From: Rhizobium freirei PRF 81
GTDB taxonomy: Bacteria > Pseudomonadota > Alphaproteobacteria > Rhizobiales > Rhizobiaceae
DNA: 64,000 nt
Assembly (NCBI RefSeq): GCF_000359745.1
Contig: NZ_AQHN01000055.1
Span: 417,931 to 481,930 of the forward strand
Direction of reading: 5' to 3'
A program made the translations under genes and the position numbers. The notes under the pieces were generated by a model that saw only the letters and a program-made list of their open reading frames with translations, ran no database searches and was not told the DNA's origin. This document shows positions 51,792 to 61,327 of this stretch, piece after piece (position 1 is the first letter of the stretch; each line of letters opens with the position of its first letter).

Positions 51792-52832
51792 ATGAAAGCT
51801 TTCATCAAGCTGGCCGCAGGCGCGGCCATCGTTTTGACCATGCAGACGGCCGCCTTCGCCAAGGATCTCGTCGTCGGCGTTTCCTGGTCCAACTTCCAGG
51901 AAGAGCGTTGGAAGACGGATGAAGCAGCCATCAAGAAGGCTCTGGCGGCAGCCGGCGCCAAGTATATTTCCGCCGACGCCCAGTCGTCTGCGTCGAAGCA
52001 GCTGACCGACGTTGAATCCCTGATTTCCCAGGGTGCCAGCGCTCTCATCATTCTCGCGCAGGATTCCGACGCCATCGGCCCGGCCGTCGAAAAGGCCGCC
52101 GACGAAGGCATTCCGGTTGTCGGCTACGACCGCCTGATCGAAAATCCGGCTGCCTTCTACATCACCTTCGACAACAAGGAAGTGGGCCGCATGCAGGCTC
52201 GCGACGTGCTGAAGGCCAAGCCGCAAGGCAACTACGTCTTCATCAAGGGCTCGTCGTCCGACCCGAACGCCGACTTCCTCTTCTCCGGCCAGATGGAAGT
52301 GCTGAAGTCCGCCATCGATGCTGGCAAGATCAAGAACGTCGGCGAAGCTTACACCGACGGCTGGCTGCCGCAGAACGCGCAGCGCAACATGGAGCAGTTC
52401 CTGACCGCCAACAACAACAAGGTTGACGCGGTCGTCGCCTCCAACGACGGCACCGCCGGGGGCGCAGTCGCAGCCCTCGACGCCCAGGGTCTCGCCGGCT
52501 CCGTGCCGGTTTCCGGCCAGGACGCCGACAAGGCTGCTCTGAACCGCATCGCGCTCGGCACGCAGACCGTCTCGGTCTGGAAGGACTCGCGCGAACTCGG
52601 CAAGCGCGCCGCCGAAATCGCCATCGACCTCGCCAAGGGCAAGAAGCTCGACGAGATCGCCGGCGTACAGACCTTCAACGGTGGTCCGAAGCATGTTGCG
52701 ATGAAGTCGGTCTTCCTGACCCCGATCCCGGTCACCAAGGACAATCTGAACGTCGTCATCGACGCCGGCTGGATTTCCAAGGCTGAAGCTTGCCAGGGCG
52801 TGAAGGCCGGCAGCGTTGCCGCCTGCAAATAA
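51792..52832 (+). CDS. xylF: Xylose-binding periplasmic protein
   Basis: 346 residues from ATG 51792, with GGGAGGATCAC before it. Signal peptide [24 protein letters not shown], then a type I periplasmic-binding fold: [46 protein letters not shown] and [13 protein letters not shown]. These match XylF. It delivers D-xylose to XylHG. A strong hairpin follows its stop. Confidence 0.93.
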   Translation: MKAFIKLAAGAAIVLTMQTAAFAKDLVVGVSWSNFQEERWKTDEAAIKKALAAAGAKYISADAQSSASKQLTDVESLISQGASALIILAQDSDAIGPAVEKAADEGIPVVGYDRLIENPAAFYITFDNKEVGRMQARDVLKAKPQGNYVFIKGSSSDPNADFLFSGQMEVLKSAIDAGKIKNVGEAYTDGWLPQNAQRNMEQFLTANNNKVDAVVASNDGTAGGAVAALDAQGLAGSVPVSGQDADKAALNRIALGTQTVSVWKDSRELGKRAAEIAIDLAKGKKLDEIAGVQTFNGGPKHVAMKSVFLTPIPVTKDNLNVVIDAGWISKAEACQGVKAGSVAACK

Positions 52833-52869
52833 GCCACCAGGCTTGACGGGTTGACCCGAATATAATGCC

Positions 52870-52900
52870 GACGCCGCAAGGGGCTTTCCGTTGCGGCGTC
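52870..52900 (+). terminator. Intercistronic stem-loop between xylF and xylH
   Basis: Perfect 10 bp stem GACGCCGCAA / TTGCGGCGTC with an 11 nt loop, 38 bp after xylF. No T-run. It probably causes partial termination or stabilises the xylF message, in parallel with the chvE-gguA hairpin. The rest of the 292 bp gap (52833-53124) shows an in-frame open extension of xylH but no separate gene. Confidence 0.7.
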
Positions 52901-53124
52901 GAATGCGGATAAGAAGCAGACAACTCCACCCAGAATGGAGAGAAGGGTTTCCCGCATGTGTTGCGTCATCGCGTATCCGATCGGCCTGCCGGATGGCGGT
53001 CGTGGAACCGGAACAAACCGGGTGGGCGAGCGATGGCGTCTATTGTGACCAGCGCGGATACTGCCCGGCGATCAACGAAGTGCAATCGCGGGCCTGCGCC
53101 CAACAGTGGGAGAACGGCAAAGCG

Positions 53125-54438
53125 ATGGCCGACATGACACATTCCACAACATCGAGCGGTCCGCGCAACGCAGAGGAAGGCGCATTGACGCGCTTCCTGC
53201 GCGCCACCGAAATCGATACCCGCCTGCTTGGCATGATCGGCGCACTGCTGGTCATCTGGATCGGCTTTCATTTTTATACCGGCGGCTTGTTCCTGACGCC
53301 CCGAAATCTCTGGAACCTTTCGGTCCAGACCTGCGAGATCGCGGTGCTCGCTACCGGCATGGTGCTCGTCATCGTCACCCGCAATATCGACCTTTCGGTC
53401 GGCTCGCTGCTCGGCTTCGTCGCCATGATCATGGGCGTCATTCAGGCGAAATATCTGCCCGCCTATCTCGGCTTCGACAGTTCCTGGACCTGGGTCATCA
53501 CCTTGATCTGCGGTCTCTTCATCGGCACGCTGCTCGGCACGTTCCAGGGCGTCATCATCGCATTCTGCAATGTGCCCTCCTTCATCGTCACCCTTGGCGG
53601 CCTTCTCGCCTGGCGCGGCCTTGCCTGGTATGTCACCAGCGGTCAGACGGTCGCGCCGCTCGACACGACCTTCCGCATCATGGGCGGCGGCGCAGAAGGC
53701 TCGATCGGCGCCACCTGGAGCTGGATCCTCGGCGTGCTTGCCTGCGTGATGATCGTGCTCGGCATCATCGGCGAACGCCACCAGCGCAAGCGCTTCAACT
53801 TTCCGCGCCGGCCGCTCTGGGCCGAATATTTCCTCGCCGTCCTCGGCTCGACCCTGGTGCTCGGCACGATCTATGTCTTCAACATCTACTACTGGCCCGT
53901 GGGCATCGCGAAGAAATACGCGACGGAGCACAATATTCCCTGGCCGGAAAACGGTCTCGACATCCCCTACGGCATCGCCGTGCCCGTGCTGATTGCCGTC
54001 GGCATCGGTATCGTCATGACCTTCATCGCCACGCGCCTGCGTTTCGGCCGTTATGTCTTCGCCATCGGCGGCAACCCGGAGGCGGCTGAACTCGCCGGCA
54101 TCAAGACCCGCTGGGTGACGGTGCGCATCTTCGCGCTGATGGGGTTGCTCGCAGCCGTTGCCGCGGCCATCTCCACTGCCCGCCTGAATGCCGCTGCCAA
54201 TTCGCAGGGCACCACCTACGAACTCTTCACCATCGCAGCGGCCGTCATCGGCGGCACGTCGCTTGCCGGCGGCAGCGGCACGATCGCCGGCGCCATGCTC
54301 GGCGCCCTGGTCATGCAGTCGCTGCAATCGGGCATGGGCCTCGCCAATGTCGACACGCCGATCCAGAACGTCGTTGTCGGCGTCGTCCTGGTCGTCGCGG
54401 TCTGGCTCGACATCGTCTACCGCTCGCGCGCCAAGTAA
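53125..54438 (+). CDS. xylH: Xylose ABC transporter permease
   Basis: 437 residues from ATG 53125 ([12 protein letters not shown]), with a second ATG at 53134; the frame is open further upstream to 52891 but those codons are unlike protein. BPD_transp_2 permease with about ten to twelve helices ([46 protein letters not shown]) and [19 protein letters not shown]. XylH forms the inner-membrane channel for xylose. Confidence 0.92.
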   Translation: MADMTHSTTSSGPRNAEEGALTRFLRATEIDTRLLGMIGALLVIWIGFHFYTGGLFLTPRNLWNLSVQTCEIAVLATGMVLVIVTRNIDLSVGSLLGFVAMIMGVIQAKYLPAYLGFDSSWTWVITLICGLFIGTLLGTFQGVIIAFCNVPSFIVTLGGLLAWRGLAWYVTSGQTVAPLDTTFRIMGGGAEGSIGATWSWILGVLACVMIVLGIIGERHQRKRFNFPRRPLWAEYFLAVLGSTLVLGTIYVFNIYYWPVGIAKKYATEHNIPWPENGLDIPYGIAVPVLIAVGIGIVMTFIATRLRFGRYVFAIGGNPEAAELAGIKTRWVTVRIFALMGLLAAVAAAISTARLNAAANSQGTTYELFTIAAAVIGGTSLAGGSGTIAGAMLGALVMQSLQSGMGLANVDTPIQNVVVGVVLVVAVWLDIVYRSRAK

Positions 54439-54453
54439 AAGGAATTCTGAACC

Positions 54454-55236
54454 ATGACGGATAAAAACGCTCCGCTTGTGGAAATGAAGAACATTTCCAT
54501 CGCCTTCGGCGGCATTCACGCGGTCGACAACGCCTCGGTGGACCTCTACCCCGGCGAAGTCGTCGCCCTTCTCGGCCATAACGGCGCCGGCAAATCGACC
54601 CTGATCAAGATCCTCTCCGGCGCCTACAAGCGTGACAGCGGCGACATCCTGATTAATGGCGAACCCGCCGATATCCGCACGCCGCGCGACGCCAAGAAAT
54701 ACGGCATCGAGACGATCTACCAGACGCTCGCCGTCGCCGACAATGTCGACGCCGCCGCCAACCTCTATCTCGGCCGCGAGCTGCAGACCCGCTGGGGCAC
54801 GCTCGACGATGTCGCGATGGAAGCCAAGGCCCGGGAAGTGATGGGGCGCCTCAACCCCAACTTCAAGCGCTTCAAGGAGCCGGTAAAGGCGCTCTCCGGT
54901 GGCCAGCGCCAGTCGGTGGCAATCGCCCGCGCCATCCTCTTCGACGCCCGCATCCTTATCATGGACGAGCCGACGGCGGCGCTCGGCCCGCAGGAAACGG
55001 CGCAGGTCGGCGAGCTGATCAAGCAGCTGAAGAAGGAAGGCATCGGCATCTTCCTCATCAGCCACGACATCCACGACGTCTTCGACCTCGCCGACCGCGT
55101 CTCTGTCATGAAGAACGGCCAGGTCGTCGGCCACGCCCGCACCGAAGACGTCACCAAGGACGAAGTGCTGGGCATGATCATCCTCGGCAAGGTGCCGCCA
55201 AAGGCCATCCCCGGTCCCGGCGCTATGAAGGAATAG
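54454..55236 (+). CDS. xylG: Xylose ABC transporter ATP-binding protein, single-domain type
   Basis: 260 residues with only one ABC domain: Walker [11 protein letters not shown], signature [14 protein letters not shown], Walker [13 protein letters not shown] and the switch His in LISHDIHD. E. coli XylG has two domains (about 510 residues); the half-size form, resembling FrcA, is usual in rhizobia, and two copies would make the active pair. Starts 15 bp after xylH. Confidence 0.92.
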   Translation: MTDKNAPLVEMKNISIAFGGIHAVDNASVDLYPGEVVALLGHNGAGKSTLIKILSGAYKRDSGDILINGEPADIRTPRDAKKYGIETIYQTLAVADNVDAAANLYLGRELQTRWGTLDDVAMEAKAREVMGRLNPNFKRFKEPVKALSGGQRQSVAIARAILFDARILIMDEPTAALGPQETAQVGELIKQLKKEGIGIFLISHDIHDVFDLADRVSVMKNGQVVGHARTEDVTKDEVLGMIILGKVPPKAIPGPGAMKE

Positions 55237-55259
55237 GCCGAAACTGCCGCACACGACGC

Positions 55260-55290
55260 AAGGCCGCGGCCCAAAAGCTCGCGGCCTTTT
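55260..55290 (+). terminator. Intrinsic terminator of the xyl operon
   Basis: 9 bp perfect stem AAGGCCGCG / CGCGGCCTT with an 11 nt loop and TTTT at its end, 23 bp after the xylG stop. Confidence 0.9.
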
Positions 55291-55399
55291 CCATTCAAAA
55301 ACGCCGTTATGCGCTTTCCTGAATTTTCCGCATTGAAGCCAAACGCTTCCTAGGCTAAGAACCAGCCATCGGACAGGCGATTCAACCCGCCTAAGGCAT

Positions 55400-55476
55400 G
55401 CACCCGTAGCTCAGCTGGATAGAGTGTTGGATTCCGATTCCAAAGGTCACAGGTTCGAATCCTGTCGGGTGCGCCA
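55400..55476 (+). tRNA. tRNA-Arg (anticodon CCG, reads CGG)
   Basis: 77 nt including encoded CCA. Acceptor GCACCCG pairs with CGGGTGC, with discriminator G. The anticodon stem TTGGA / TCCAA holds the loop TTCCGAT, so the anticodon is CCG. The T-arm is ACAGG-TTCGAAT-CCTGT. Such tRNAs are common insertion sites; the DNA after it is gene-poor. Confidence 0.97.
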
Positions 55477-56166
55477 AGCTTTTTCTTGTCCAGCCCGGAG
55501 ACATAGGTAACAAAACGTACCTAAGACATGGGTGACAATCTCGTGCCGATGCGGCGCGGCGCGACCTTTGGCGCAGATCGGCGCCAGCTTTAGCACGCAA
55601 AATAGAATCGCCAACGCCTGGCTAAGATGCAGACCCGGACTAGGTCCGATGGGCCAGGAACGGAATAGACACATTCTCCATATTTGGAACCCCGGCGGCA
55701 GCAACGCCCGTAGCGGGCCTCGCCGTAAACCGAGATCATGGCCCGTTTCCTTCACGCTTAGGAGCCGACGTCTGCCCGCCAGAGCGTCTAAGGTGCAAGA
55801 GCATGTGGCGATCCGACATCGCGGTGAAAAAGCGTTGAAAACGCCGGACCGCGGATCTCCTGCTCGCGCCGACAGCGGGCATTGCGGAGCGCTGCAAATC
55901 TTCTAAGCTCTTCTTAACACCTCAAACGGGCCGACTTGAGACCGGAACAAGATCTCCTGCGCGTGACGGTCTCTCTCAGGCGAACCGGATGGCCGTTCTC
56001 GCGCGCGGCCTTTCCGCTATCTCCTCGCGATCGCGAGGAGCTCTCCAGCGAATCGGGCAGCCCGCGTGGCATCCGCGGCCGAATGCGGCCTCATTGCGCG
56101 CCGACACATCGTTTCTGGCAGCGGAGGTTCGATCCGCTGCCAGAGATGTTTCAACCAGTGACCTGC
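55477..56166. other. Gene-poor region after tRNA-Arg with a possible insertion-sequence scar
   Basis: 690 bp with no credible gene. Near 55498-55543 two imperfect direct repeats of the type RGACATRGGTRACA occur, the pattern I associate with ends of IS481-type elements. The two minus-strand open frames across and next to the tRNA are known artefact types. A 20 bp perfect palindrome lies at 56021-56040. Confidence 0.5.
56021..56040. repeat. Perfect 20 bp palindrome
   Basis: CTCCTCGCGATCGCGAGGAG reads the same on both strands and includes GCGATCGC. It is located in the gene-poor stretch after tRNA-Arg. Its role is unknown; a dimeric-protein site or a transcript-end structure is possible. Confidence 0.8.
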
Positions 56167-56499
56167 TTATTTTGCCGGGGGCTTGTATGAAGATGCGATT
56201 GTGCCCGCCTTCTCTTGCGCAGCCTTGAATTCCGCGCTCGTGTAGGCTCGCACGGTTTTGACATTCGATACGGCTCCCGATGCACTGATGACGAGAAGTG
56301 CGGGGGTCAGGTGAGCACCATCGTCGAATTCCGTGATTGCCATCCAGTCGGTTTCGCCGGTCGTGACGTAGAATGAATGCAGTTTCCCGCCGGCTGCTTC
56401 CATGATGCCACGGGCCGCCTTTTCTCGGTTCGATGGATTGTCAATCATTCCCTTCATTGACGTGGCTGTATAGCACCCTGTTGTTACGAACAGTGGCAT
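56167..56499 (-). CDS. GYD-domain protein
   Basis: 110 residues. GYD family fold (dimeric alpha/beta barrel-like): LFVTTGCYTATSMKGMIDNP, AARGIMEAAGGKLHSFYVTTGETDWMAI (given in parts), then DDGAHLTPALLVISASGAV and VKTVRAYTSAEFKAAQ. The family's function is not known. It stands alone in the gene-poor region. Confidence 0.82.
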   Translation of the reverse strand: MPLFVTTGCYTATSMKGMIDNPSNREKAARGIMEAAGGKLHSFYVTTGETDWMAITEFDDGAHLTPALLVISASGAVSNVKTVRAYTSAEFKAAQEKAGTIASSYKPPAK

Positions 56500-57025
56500 A
56501 GGACATCCTCCCTCGATATTTGGGCAGATCGGGTGACCTGCGGAATACCCATTATCACAAAAAACTTGGCGTTAGACGAGCGTCGGACCGCAGAGCGCTA
56601 GATTGGCCGCCGCCTATCTCGGCGCTATCATGGGGCCTCATCACTGTGCCGATTGATAAGCATCGCTCCAGCGGAGGGAAGGCATCAGAAACTACAATCC
56701 TTGCGAGAATACGGAACCGGAGCAATCAAATTGACCGCAGCGCCGAGCTGACGTGGAGGCTCTAGCAATACTTCGATCCGGCGCAGCGTTACCGCACGAT
56801 GCCGATGGTTTTCACCATAGCGCGTGAATCACGTTCCAACTCTTTCCCAGATCTACTAAGACAATTGCCATCGAAAGCGAGCCGCCATCAGGATTGACGG
56901 GCAACAATCCTGAAAAATTCGCATGAAGCAACTTTACTTAAGTTATTCATGTTTTCATTAGAAATTTCGGCAATACCTAAGATTTACAAGAATGCGCCCC
57001 CGTTCATTCATCCATTGGACTTGTA
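56500..57025. other. Gene-poor region, nothing recognised
   Basis: 526 bp. The short open frame at 56520-56765 has no recognisable domain and no good RBS. From about 56900 the DNA becomes AT-rich and probably carries the glycosyltransferase promoter. Confidence 0.5.
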
Positions 57026-57913
57026 ATGGCACTGCGAAGCTCTGAAATTGTGTTGTCCATAGTTATCGCAACGCTTGGCCGAACGCACGAAATCGAAAGG
57101 CTGCTCAATTCACTGGCAGCCCAGACGGTGAATAATTTCGAGATTATCGTTGTCGATCAGAACAATGATGATCGATTGACCCCTATTCTGGACATCTGGT
57201 CTGACAAATTGCGCATCATGAGAAAGCGCGCCGAAAGCCGCGGAGTGTGCCGCGCGCGCAATCTTGGCGCTACTTTTGCGAGTGGCGAGTGGCTTCTCTT
57301 CCCCGATGACGACTGCTGGTACCCGGAGGATTTCATCTCCCAATTCGATGTGTTGAGGGCAGCTCATCCGAGTGACTTCTACAGCGGCCGTCCCGTTGAT
57401 CTCGAAGGCAATACGATCATGGGCACCTTCGAAAAGGCCCCCACTCTCGTTGATCGCAAGACCGTCTGGACGACGCTCATCGAATGGGCGATCGTCATCA
57501 GGAGGAGCGCATTCGAAGAAGTTGGGGGATTCGCCGGGGAAATCGGCCCGGGCGCGGGCACCCGCTGGGGCGGGTACGAGGTTCAAGACATCGCCTTGAA
57601 ACTGCTGAAAGCCGGGTATCGGGGCTATTACGTTCCAACGCTGGTCGGTCATCATCCAGAAGACCTCAGCGACCGCGCCTCGCCCGGCAGTGTCGCAAAG
57701 ATTCGCGCCTACAGCGTCGGCATGGGCTATGTGATGCGCAAGCACGACTACAGCCTTCAGTTCTTCCTGCCTCACCTTCTACGGCCGCTGATGGGCGTTG
57801 TTGTCTACACACTGAGCGGCAGACCCGGCCTGGCGAAACGCTCCCGGGAGATATTTTCCGGCCGCTGGTCCGGCTGGAATAGCGTGCCCGCCCTCAAAAC
57901 CCACCAGAAGTGA
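57026..57913 (+). CDS. Family 2 glycosyltransferase
   Basis: 295 residues. GT-A fold: LSIVIATLGRTHEIERLLNSL, IIVVDQNNDDRLTPIL, RGVCRARNLGATFASGEWLLFPDDDCWYP (given in part) with the DxD metal site. Acceptor-side blocks are TRWGGYEVQDIALKLLKAGYR and YYVPTLVGHHPED. Cytosolic or membrane-attached; probably acts on a surface polysaccharide. It has no polysaccharide genes beside it and sits in a gene-poor stretch, so it may have been acquired. No strong RBS before ATG 57026. Confidence 0.85.
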   Translation: MALRSSEIVLSIVIATLGRTHEIERLLNSLAAQTVNNFEIIVVDQNNDDRLTPILDIWSDKLRIMRKRAESRGVCRARNLGATFASGEWLLFPDDDCWYPEDFISQFDVLRAAHPSDFYSGRPVDLEGNTIMGTFEKAPTLVDRKTVWTTLIEWAIVIRRSAFEEVGGFAGEIGPGAGTRWGGYEVQDIALKLLKAGYRGYYVPTLVGHHPEDLSDRASPGSVAKIRAYSVGMGYVMRKHDYSLQFFLPHLLRPLMGVVVYTLSGRPGLAKRSREIFSGRWSGWNSVPALKTHQK

Positions 57914-58057
57914 GCGTGAGCTTTTTCGACAAAGCCGATGCGCCGTGCTGATCGTAAAGGTGAAATTCGTCGCTGGACGAAGTTTGGCGACCTTTGCTAG
58001 ACTTTGCCCCAAGCTCGAAATCCATTACATCCCCGGACAATCGCAGGCAGGTTTCTC

Positions 58058-58519
58058 ATGCCGAAGATCGATGTTGCGGCCGTGCCGAAACTCAAAGGTA
58101 CGCGCTACCCCGCTCCCTTCAACGATCCCTGTGCCGAGCGCCTCCGGCAGCGGTTGGGCGATGCCGGCGGCCTCACCGATTTCGGGATCAATCTCATGCG
58201 GCTTCCGCCGGGCAATTGGTCGAGCCAGCGGCACTGGCATTCCGAAGAGGATGAGTTCGTCTATGTGCTGGAAGGCGAGCTGACGCTGGTCGAGGATGGA
58301 GGCGAGACGGTGCTGCGCGCCGGCGATTGCGCGGCCTTCCCGAAGAATTCGGGCAACGGCCACCACATGATCAACAGATCCGACAGGACGGCCGTCTACC
58401 TCGAAGCCGGCACGCGTTCGCCGACCGACCTCATCACCTGCTCCGACGTCGACATGATGAGCTCAAGCACCGATGGACGGTTCGTGCACAAGGACGGCAT
58501 GCCCTATCCGGACGGCTAG
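58058..58519 (+). CDS. Cupin-domain protein
   Basis: 153 residues from ATG 58058 (MPKIDVAAVPKLKGTRYP). Cupin motif 1: SQRHWHSEEDEFVYVLEGELTL; motif 2: GDCAAFPKNSGNGHHMINRS. The metal-binding His-His-Glu-His set is complete. Resembles small single-domain cupins of sugar or transcription-linked families; substrate unknown. It stands 144 bp after the glycosyltransferase. Confidence 0.87.
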   Translation: MPKIDVAAVPKLKGTRYPAPFNDPCAERLRQRLGDAGGLTDFGINLMRLPPGNWSSQRHWHSEEDEFVYVLEGELTLVEDGGETVLRAGDCAAFPKNSGNGHHMINRSDRTAVYLEAGTRSPTDLITCSDVDMMSSSTDGRFVHKDGMPYPDG

Positions 58520-58677
58520 AACTTGTCGCGCAAAGATATGCTGCAGCTTTGCGACGACGATATGGGCAAAAGCAGGAGCCAACCCGCACAAGCGATTGAG
58601 GGTGAAGCCCATACGCCCTCACCCCGAGCAGCAATCCTGTTTGATCGGCGAACGCGGCCGATCGCCCGTCAAGAGGA

Positions 58678-59673
58678 TTACACCGCCTCGGCCAGCATCG
58701 GCGGATCGTAGCAACAAGCGTCGGTCGATACACCCATGCGGCATCCGCTCGCCTTAAGCGCTTCCTTCACCACCTCCACGAACAGGCGGCGGAACCACAC
58801 CGAGCGGCTATCGGCCTGATCGACGCGCCGATAGAGCATCGTCACCGGATCGGCCGGCAATTCGAACGGCGGCTCCGAAATCGTCAGATCATGCAGCTGT
58901 GCCATGCAGCGCGCAATGGCTTCGGGAACCGTCGCGATGGCAGGGATGGCCCGCAGCGTCGTCGGCAGTGCGGAAAAGCGGGGAACCGTCGCTACGACGT
59001 GTCGACGATGGCCAAGGCGCGCGAGAGCGACGTCGACACCGCTGGAGACAGCGCCTTCAAGCGAAACGGTCACATGCGGCGCAGTTGCGAAATGCTTCAG
59101 GCTGAGCGGCGTTGCGCATTTCAGATGCCGTGCATCGTAGATGCACAAGGACGCTTGCTCGAACAGCGGCGCGCGAACATGCCAGGAGGCCGGCTCGTCA
59201 TGAACGGATATGCTGAAGTCAAAGGCGCCCTCGTCCAGTAGGCGCACGGCGTCGCGCCGATCGAACGCCACGCTGGTCAGCCGGGCATTCGGCGCGAGTT
59301 GACGCAGCCGCGCCACCAGCGGCCCGAAGAAGGACGATTCGAGATTATCGCAAAGACCGATGCGGAACTCACCATGCCAATCCGCCGGATCGAAAGCTGC
59401 CGGCGGGCGAATGGCGCGCTCGATGCCGGATAGCGCATCCTCGATCGCCGGCGCGATGGACAGCGCCCGCGGCGTCGGCTGCAAACCGCGGCCGACGCGC
59501 ACGAACAATTCGTCATCCAGCGTCTCGCGCAGCCGGCGAAGTGCTGCGGAAAGACCCGGCTGGCCGAGCAGCAGTCGCTCGGCCGCTCGGCTCACATTCC
59601 GCTCCTGCATCAGCACGGAAAAAGCGAGCAGCAGGTTGAGATCGATTTTTCGAAGCGTCGCATCATTCATCAT
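58678..59673 (-). CDS. LysR family regulator (NodD/NahR-like subgroup)
   Basis: 331 residues. HTH: LRKIDLNLLLAFSVLMQERNVSRAAERL (in part), QPGLSAALRRLRETLDDELFVRVGRG, the subgroup pattern in which the domain begins with DLNLLLAF. Effector domain follows (FRIGLCDNLESSFFGPL). It diverges from an MFS transporter gene across 221 bp and probably controls it. Confidence 0.9.
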   Translation of the reverse strand: MMNDATLRKIDLNLLLAFSVLMQERNVSRAAERLLLGQPGLSAALRRLRETLDDELFVRVGRGLQPTPRALSIAPAIEDALSGIERAIRPPAAFDPADWHGEFRIGLCDNLESSFFGPLVARLRQLAPNARLTSVAFDRRDAVRLLDEGAFDFSISVHDEPASWHVRAPLFEQASLCIYDARHLKCATPLSLKHFATAPHVTVSLEGAVSSGVDVALARLGHRRHVVATVPRFSALPTTLRAIPAIATVPEAIARCMAQLHDLTISEPPFELPADPVTMLYRRVDQADSRSVWFRRLFVEVVKEALKASGCRMGVSTDACCYDPPMLAEAV

Positions 59674-59776
59674 CGTCAGTAATACCTGACATGGTTACTA
59701 TCAATTTGCAATAGGGTTTGAAGATGTACATTTTCTCGTTCCCTGCCGCTTTCAATCTCCCAAGAAACGGCAGCCC

Positions 59777-59824
59777 GGAGCAATTCCAGGAAAACTGCGT
59801 AGCGGTTTTCCGTCCGGAATTGCG
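59777..59824 (+). repeat. Palindromic interspersed element, copy C
   Basis: Arms GGAGCAATTCC and GGAATTGC around inner stem GGAAAA / TTTTCC and loop CTGCGTAGCGG. Shares its loop and layout with copies A and B, and its right arm with the degenerate copy D. Located in the promoter region between the LysR and MFS genes. Confidence 0.8.
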
Positions 59825-59894
59825 AGTGAACAACGGCATAGGGCCTTCGAGCGCTCCGAGAAGCGCCTGACGGCTCTAGAAAGGAACGATCCCG

Positions 59895-61295
59895 ATGACT
59901 TCTTCCACTACCCGAAGCGGAGCGGGATTGGCGTTGCTGCTGCTATGCGCCGCCAATTTCCTCGACGCCATGGACGTCTCCACCATCGGCGTGGCCCTGC
60001 CCGCAATCCAGAAAGAGCTGGGCATGCAGGCGACCTCGCTGCAATGGGCCGTCAGCGCCTATGTGCTCGGCTATGGCGGCTTTCTGCTGCTCGGCGGTCG
60101 TGTCGCCGATCTCTTCGGCCACCGCCGCGTCTTTCTCTGGTCGCTCGCAGTCTTTGCTGCCGCAAGCATTGCCGGTGGCTTCGTCGATAGCGCCCCGACG
60201 CTGATCGCCGCTCGCCTGATTAAGGGCATTGCGGCGGCCTTTACGGCACCGGCTGCCCTCGCGCTGCTGCTCTCCGTCTTCGGAGAAGGCCCGGCCCGCG
60301 CCAAGGCGCTCGGGGTATTCTCCTCCACCGGTGCAGCTGGCTTCGTACTCGGCATGGTGCTCGGTGGCGCGGCGACCATCATCAGCTGGCGGGCAACCCT
60401 GGTCATGGGCGCACCCGTCGCCATCCTCGCCCTGATCGTAGCACCTCTGGTCCTGCCCGCCGATCACAAGCGAAGCGGTCAGAGCGCCCGTTTCGACTGG
60501 GCCGGCGCCTTGACGATCACCCCTGGCCTGCTGCTCTTCGTCTTCGGCGTCACCAACGCTGCCGCCGACGGCTGGCAGGCTTTCGCAACCTGGGGATCGC
60601 TCCTCGCCGCGCTGATCCTGATCGTGCTGTTCCTGGTCGTGGAATCGCGCCATCACGATCCGATGGTGCCGCTTGCCATGTTCCGCCGTGCCAAGCTTAG
60701 CCATGCCAATGCCATCGCCGCGCTGTTCCAGGGAGCCTATGTCGGCTTCCAGTTCATCGCGACGCTCTACTACCAGACCGTCGTCGGCTGGTCGGCCTTC
60801 GCCACTGGCTTCGCCTTCGCCATCGGCGGCACCTGCGTGATGTTCCTCGCACCCCGCTTTGCCACCATCGGGCAGAATCGCGGTACGACGACGCTGATGA
60901 CGTTCGGCGTCGGATTGCAGGCCATCAGCTATCTCTTCTGGGTGCTGTCGGCCGGCCAGATCGATACGATCGTGCTCGTCATCATCTCACAGCTGCTGCT
61001 CGGCGTCGGCTATGCCATGACCTATCCGTCGATCCAGGTCGCCGCTCTGTCTGACGTCGGCGATGACGAATCCGGCCTGGCTTCGGGCATGCTATTTGCT
61101 TCCTTCCAGATCGGCGGCGGTATCGTCCTGGCGGCAGCATCGGCGGTCTTCAGCGCCGCACCGAGCTTCGGCTGGAACCCCTACATCGCGGGCATCGGCT
61201 TCGTGACGATCCTTGCCGCCGCGATCACCCTGCTTGCCGCCGTCGGGCCGCGGTCCTCCGCTGCAAGAGCCACGAATTATCAGGCTGCAGAATAG
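59895..61295 (+). CDS. MFS transporter, DHA2 type
   Basis: 466 residues with about 14 membrane segments, as in the EmrB/QacA drug:H+ antiporter-2 family. Motif region FLDAMDVSTIGVALPAIQKELG and the loop GGRVADLFGHRRVF are clear; motif C-like GAAGFVLGMVLGG. Probably exports drugs or other hydrophobic compounds. Regulated, by its position, by the divergent LysR protein. Confidence 0.9.
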   Translation: MTSSTTRSGAGLALLLLCAANFLDAMDVSTIGVALPAIQKELGMQATSLQWAVSAYVLGYGGFLLLGGRVADLFGHRRVFLWSLAVFAAASIAGGFVDSAPTLIAARLIKGIAAAFTAPAALALLLSVFGEGPARAKALGVFSSTGAAGFVLGMVLGGAATIISWRATLVMGAPVAILALIVAPLVLPADHKRSGQSARFDWAGALTITPGLLLFVFGVTNAAADGWQAFATWGSLLAALILIVLFLVVESRHHDPMVPLAMFRRAKLSHANAIAALFQGAYVGFQFIATLYYQTVVGWSAFATGFAFAIGGTCVMFLAPRFATIGQNRGTTTLMTFGVGLQAISYLFWVLSAGQIDTIVLVIISQLLLGVGYAMTYPSIQVAALSDVGDDESGLASGMLFASFQIGGGIVLAAASAVFSAAPSFGWNPYIAGIGFVTILAAAITLLAAVGPRSSAARATNYQAAE

Positions 61296-61327
61296 CTCGA
61301 AGCAAGATGGCCCGCCCGATAGACGGG

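Noticed and set aside
52891..53124. N-terminal extension of the xylH frame
   Set aside because: Overlaps the intercistronic hairpin and lacks permease-like sequence; ATG 53125 fits the family.
52966..55254. Minus-strand open frame of 762 codons across xylHG
   Set aside because: Antisense to two clear transporter genes, no recognisable domain.
55391..55600. Small minus-strand frame ending [20 protein letters not shown]
   Set aside because: This is the reverse complement of the tRNA-Arg region and a well-known false gene in many annotations.
55447..55755. Minus-strand frame ending in TRQDSNL
   Set aside because: Another classical false gene created by tRNA antisense sequence.
56520..56765. 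81-codon plus-strand frame in the gene-poor region
   Set aside because: No domain, no good RBS, and composition unlike the real genes nearby.
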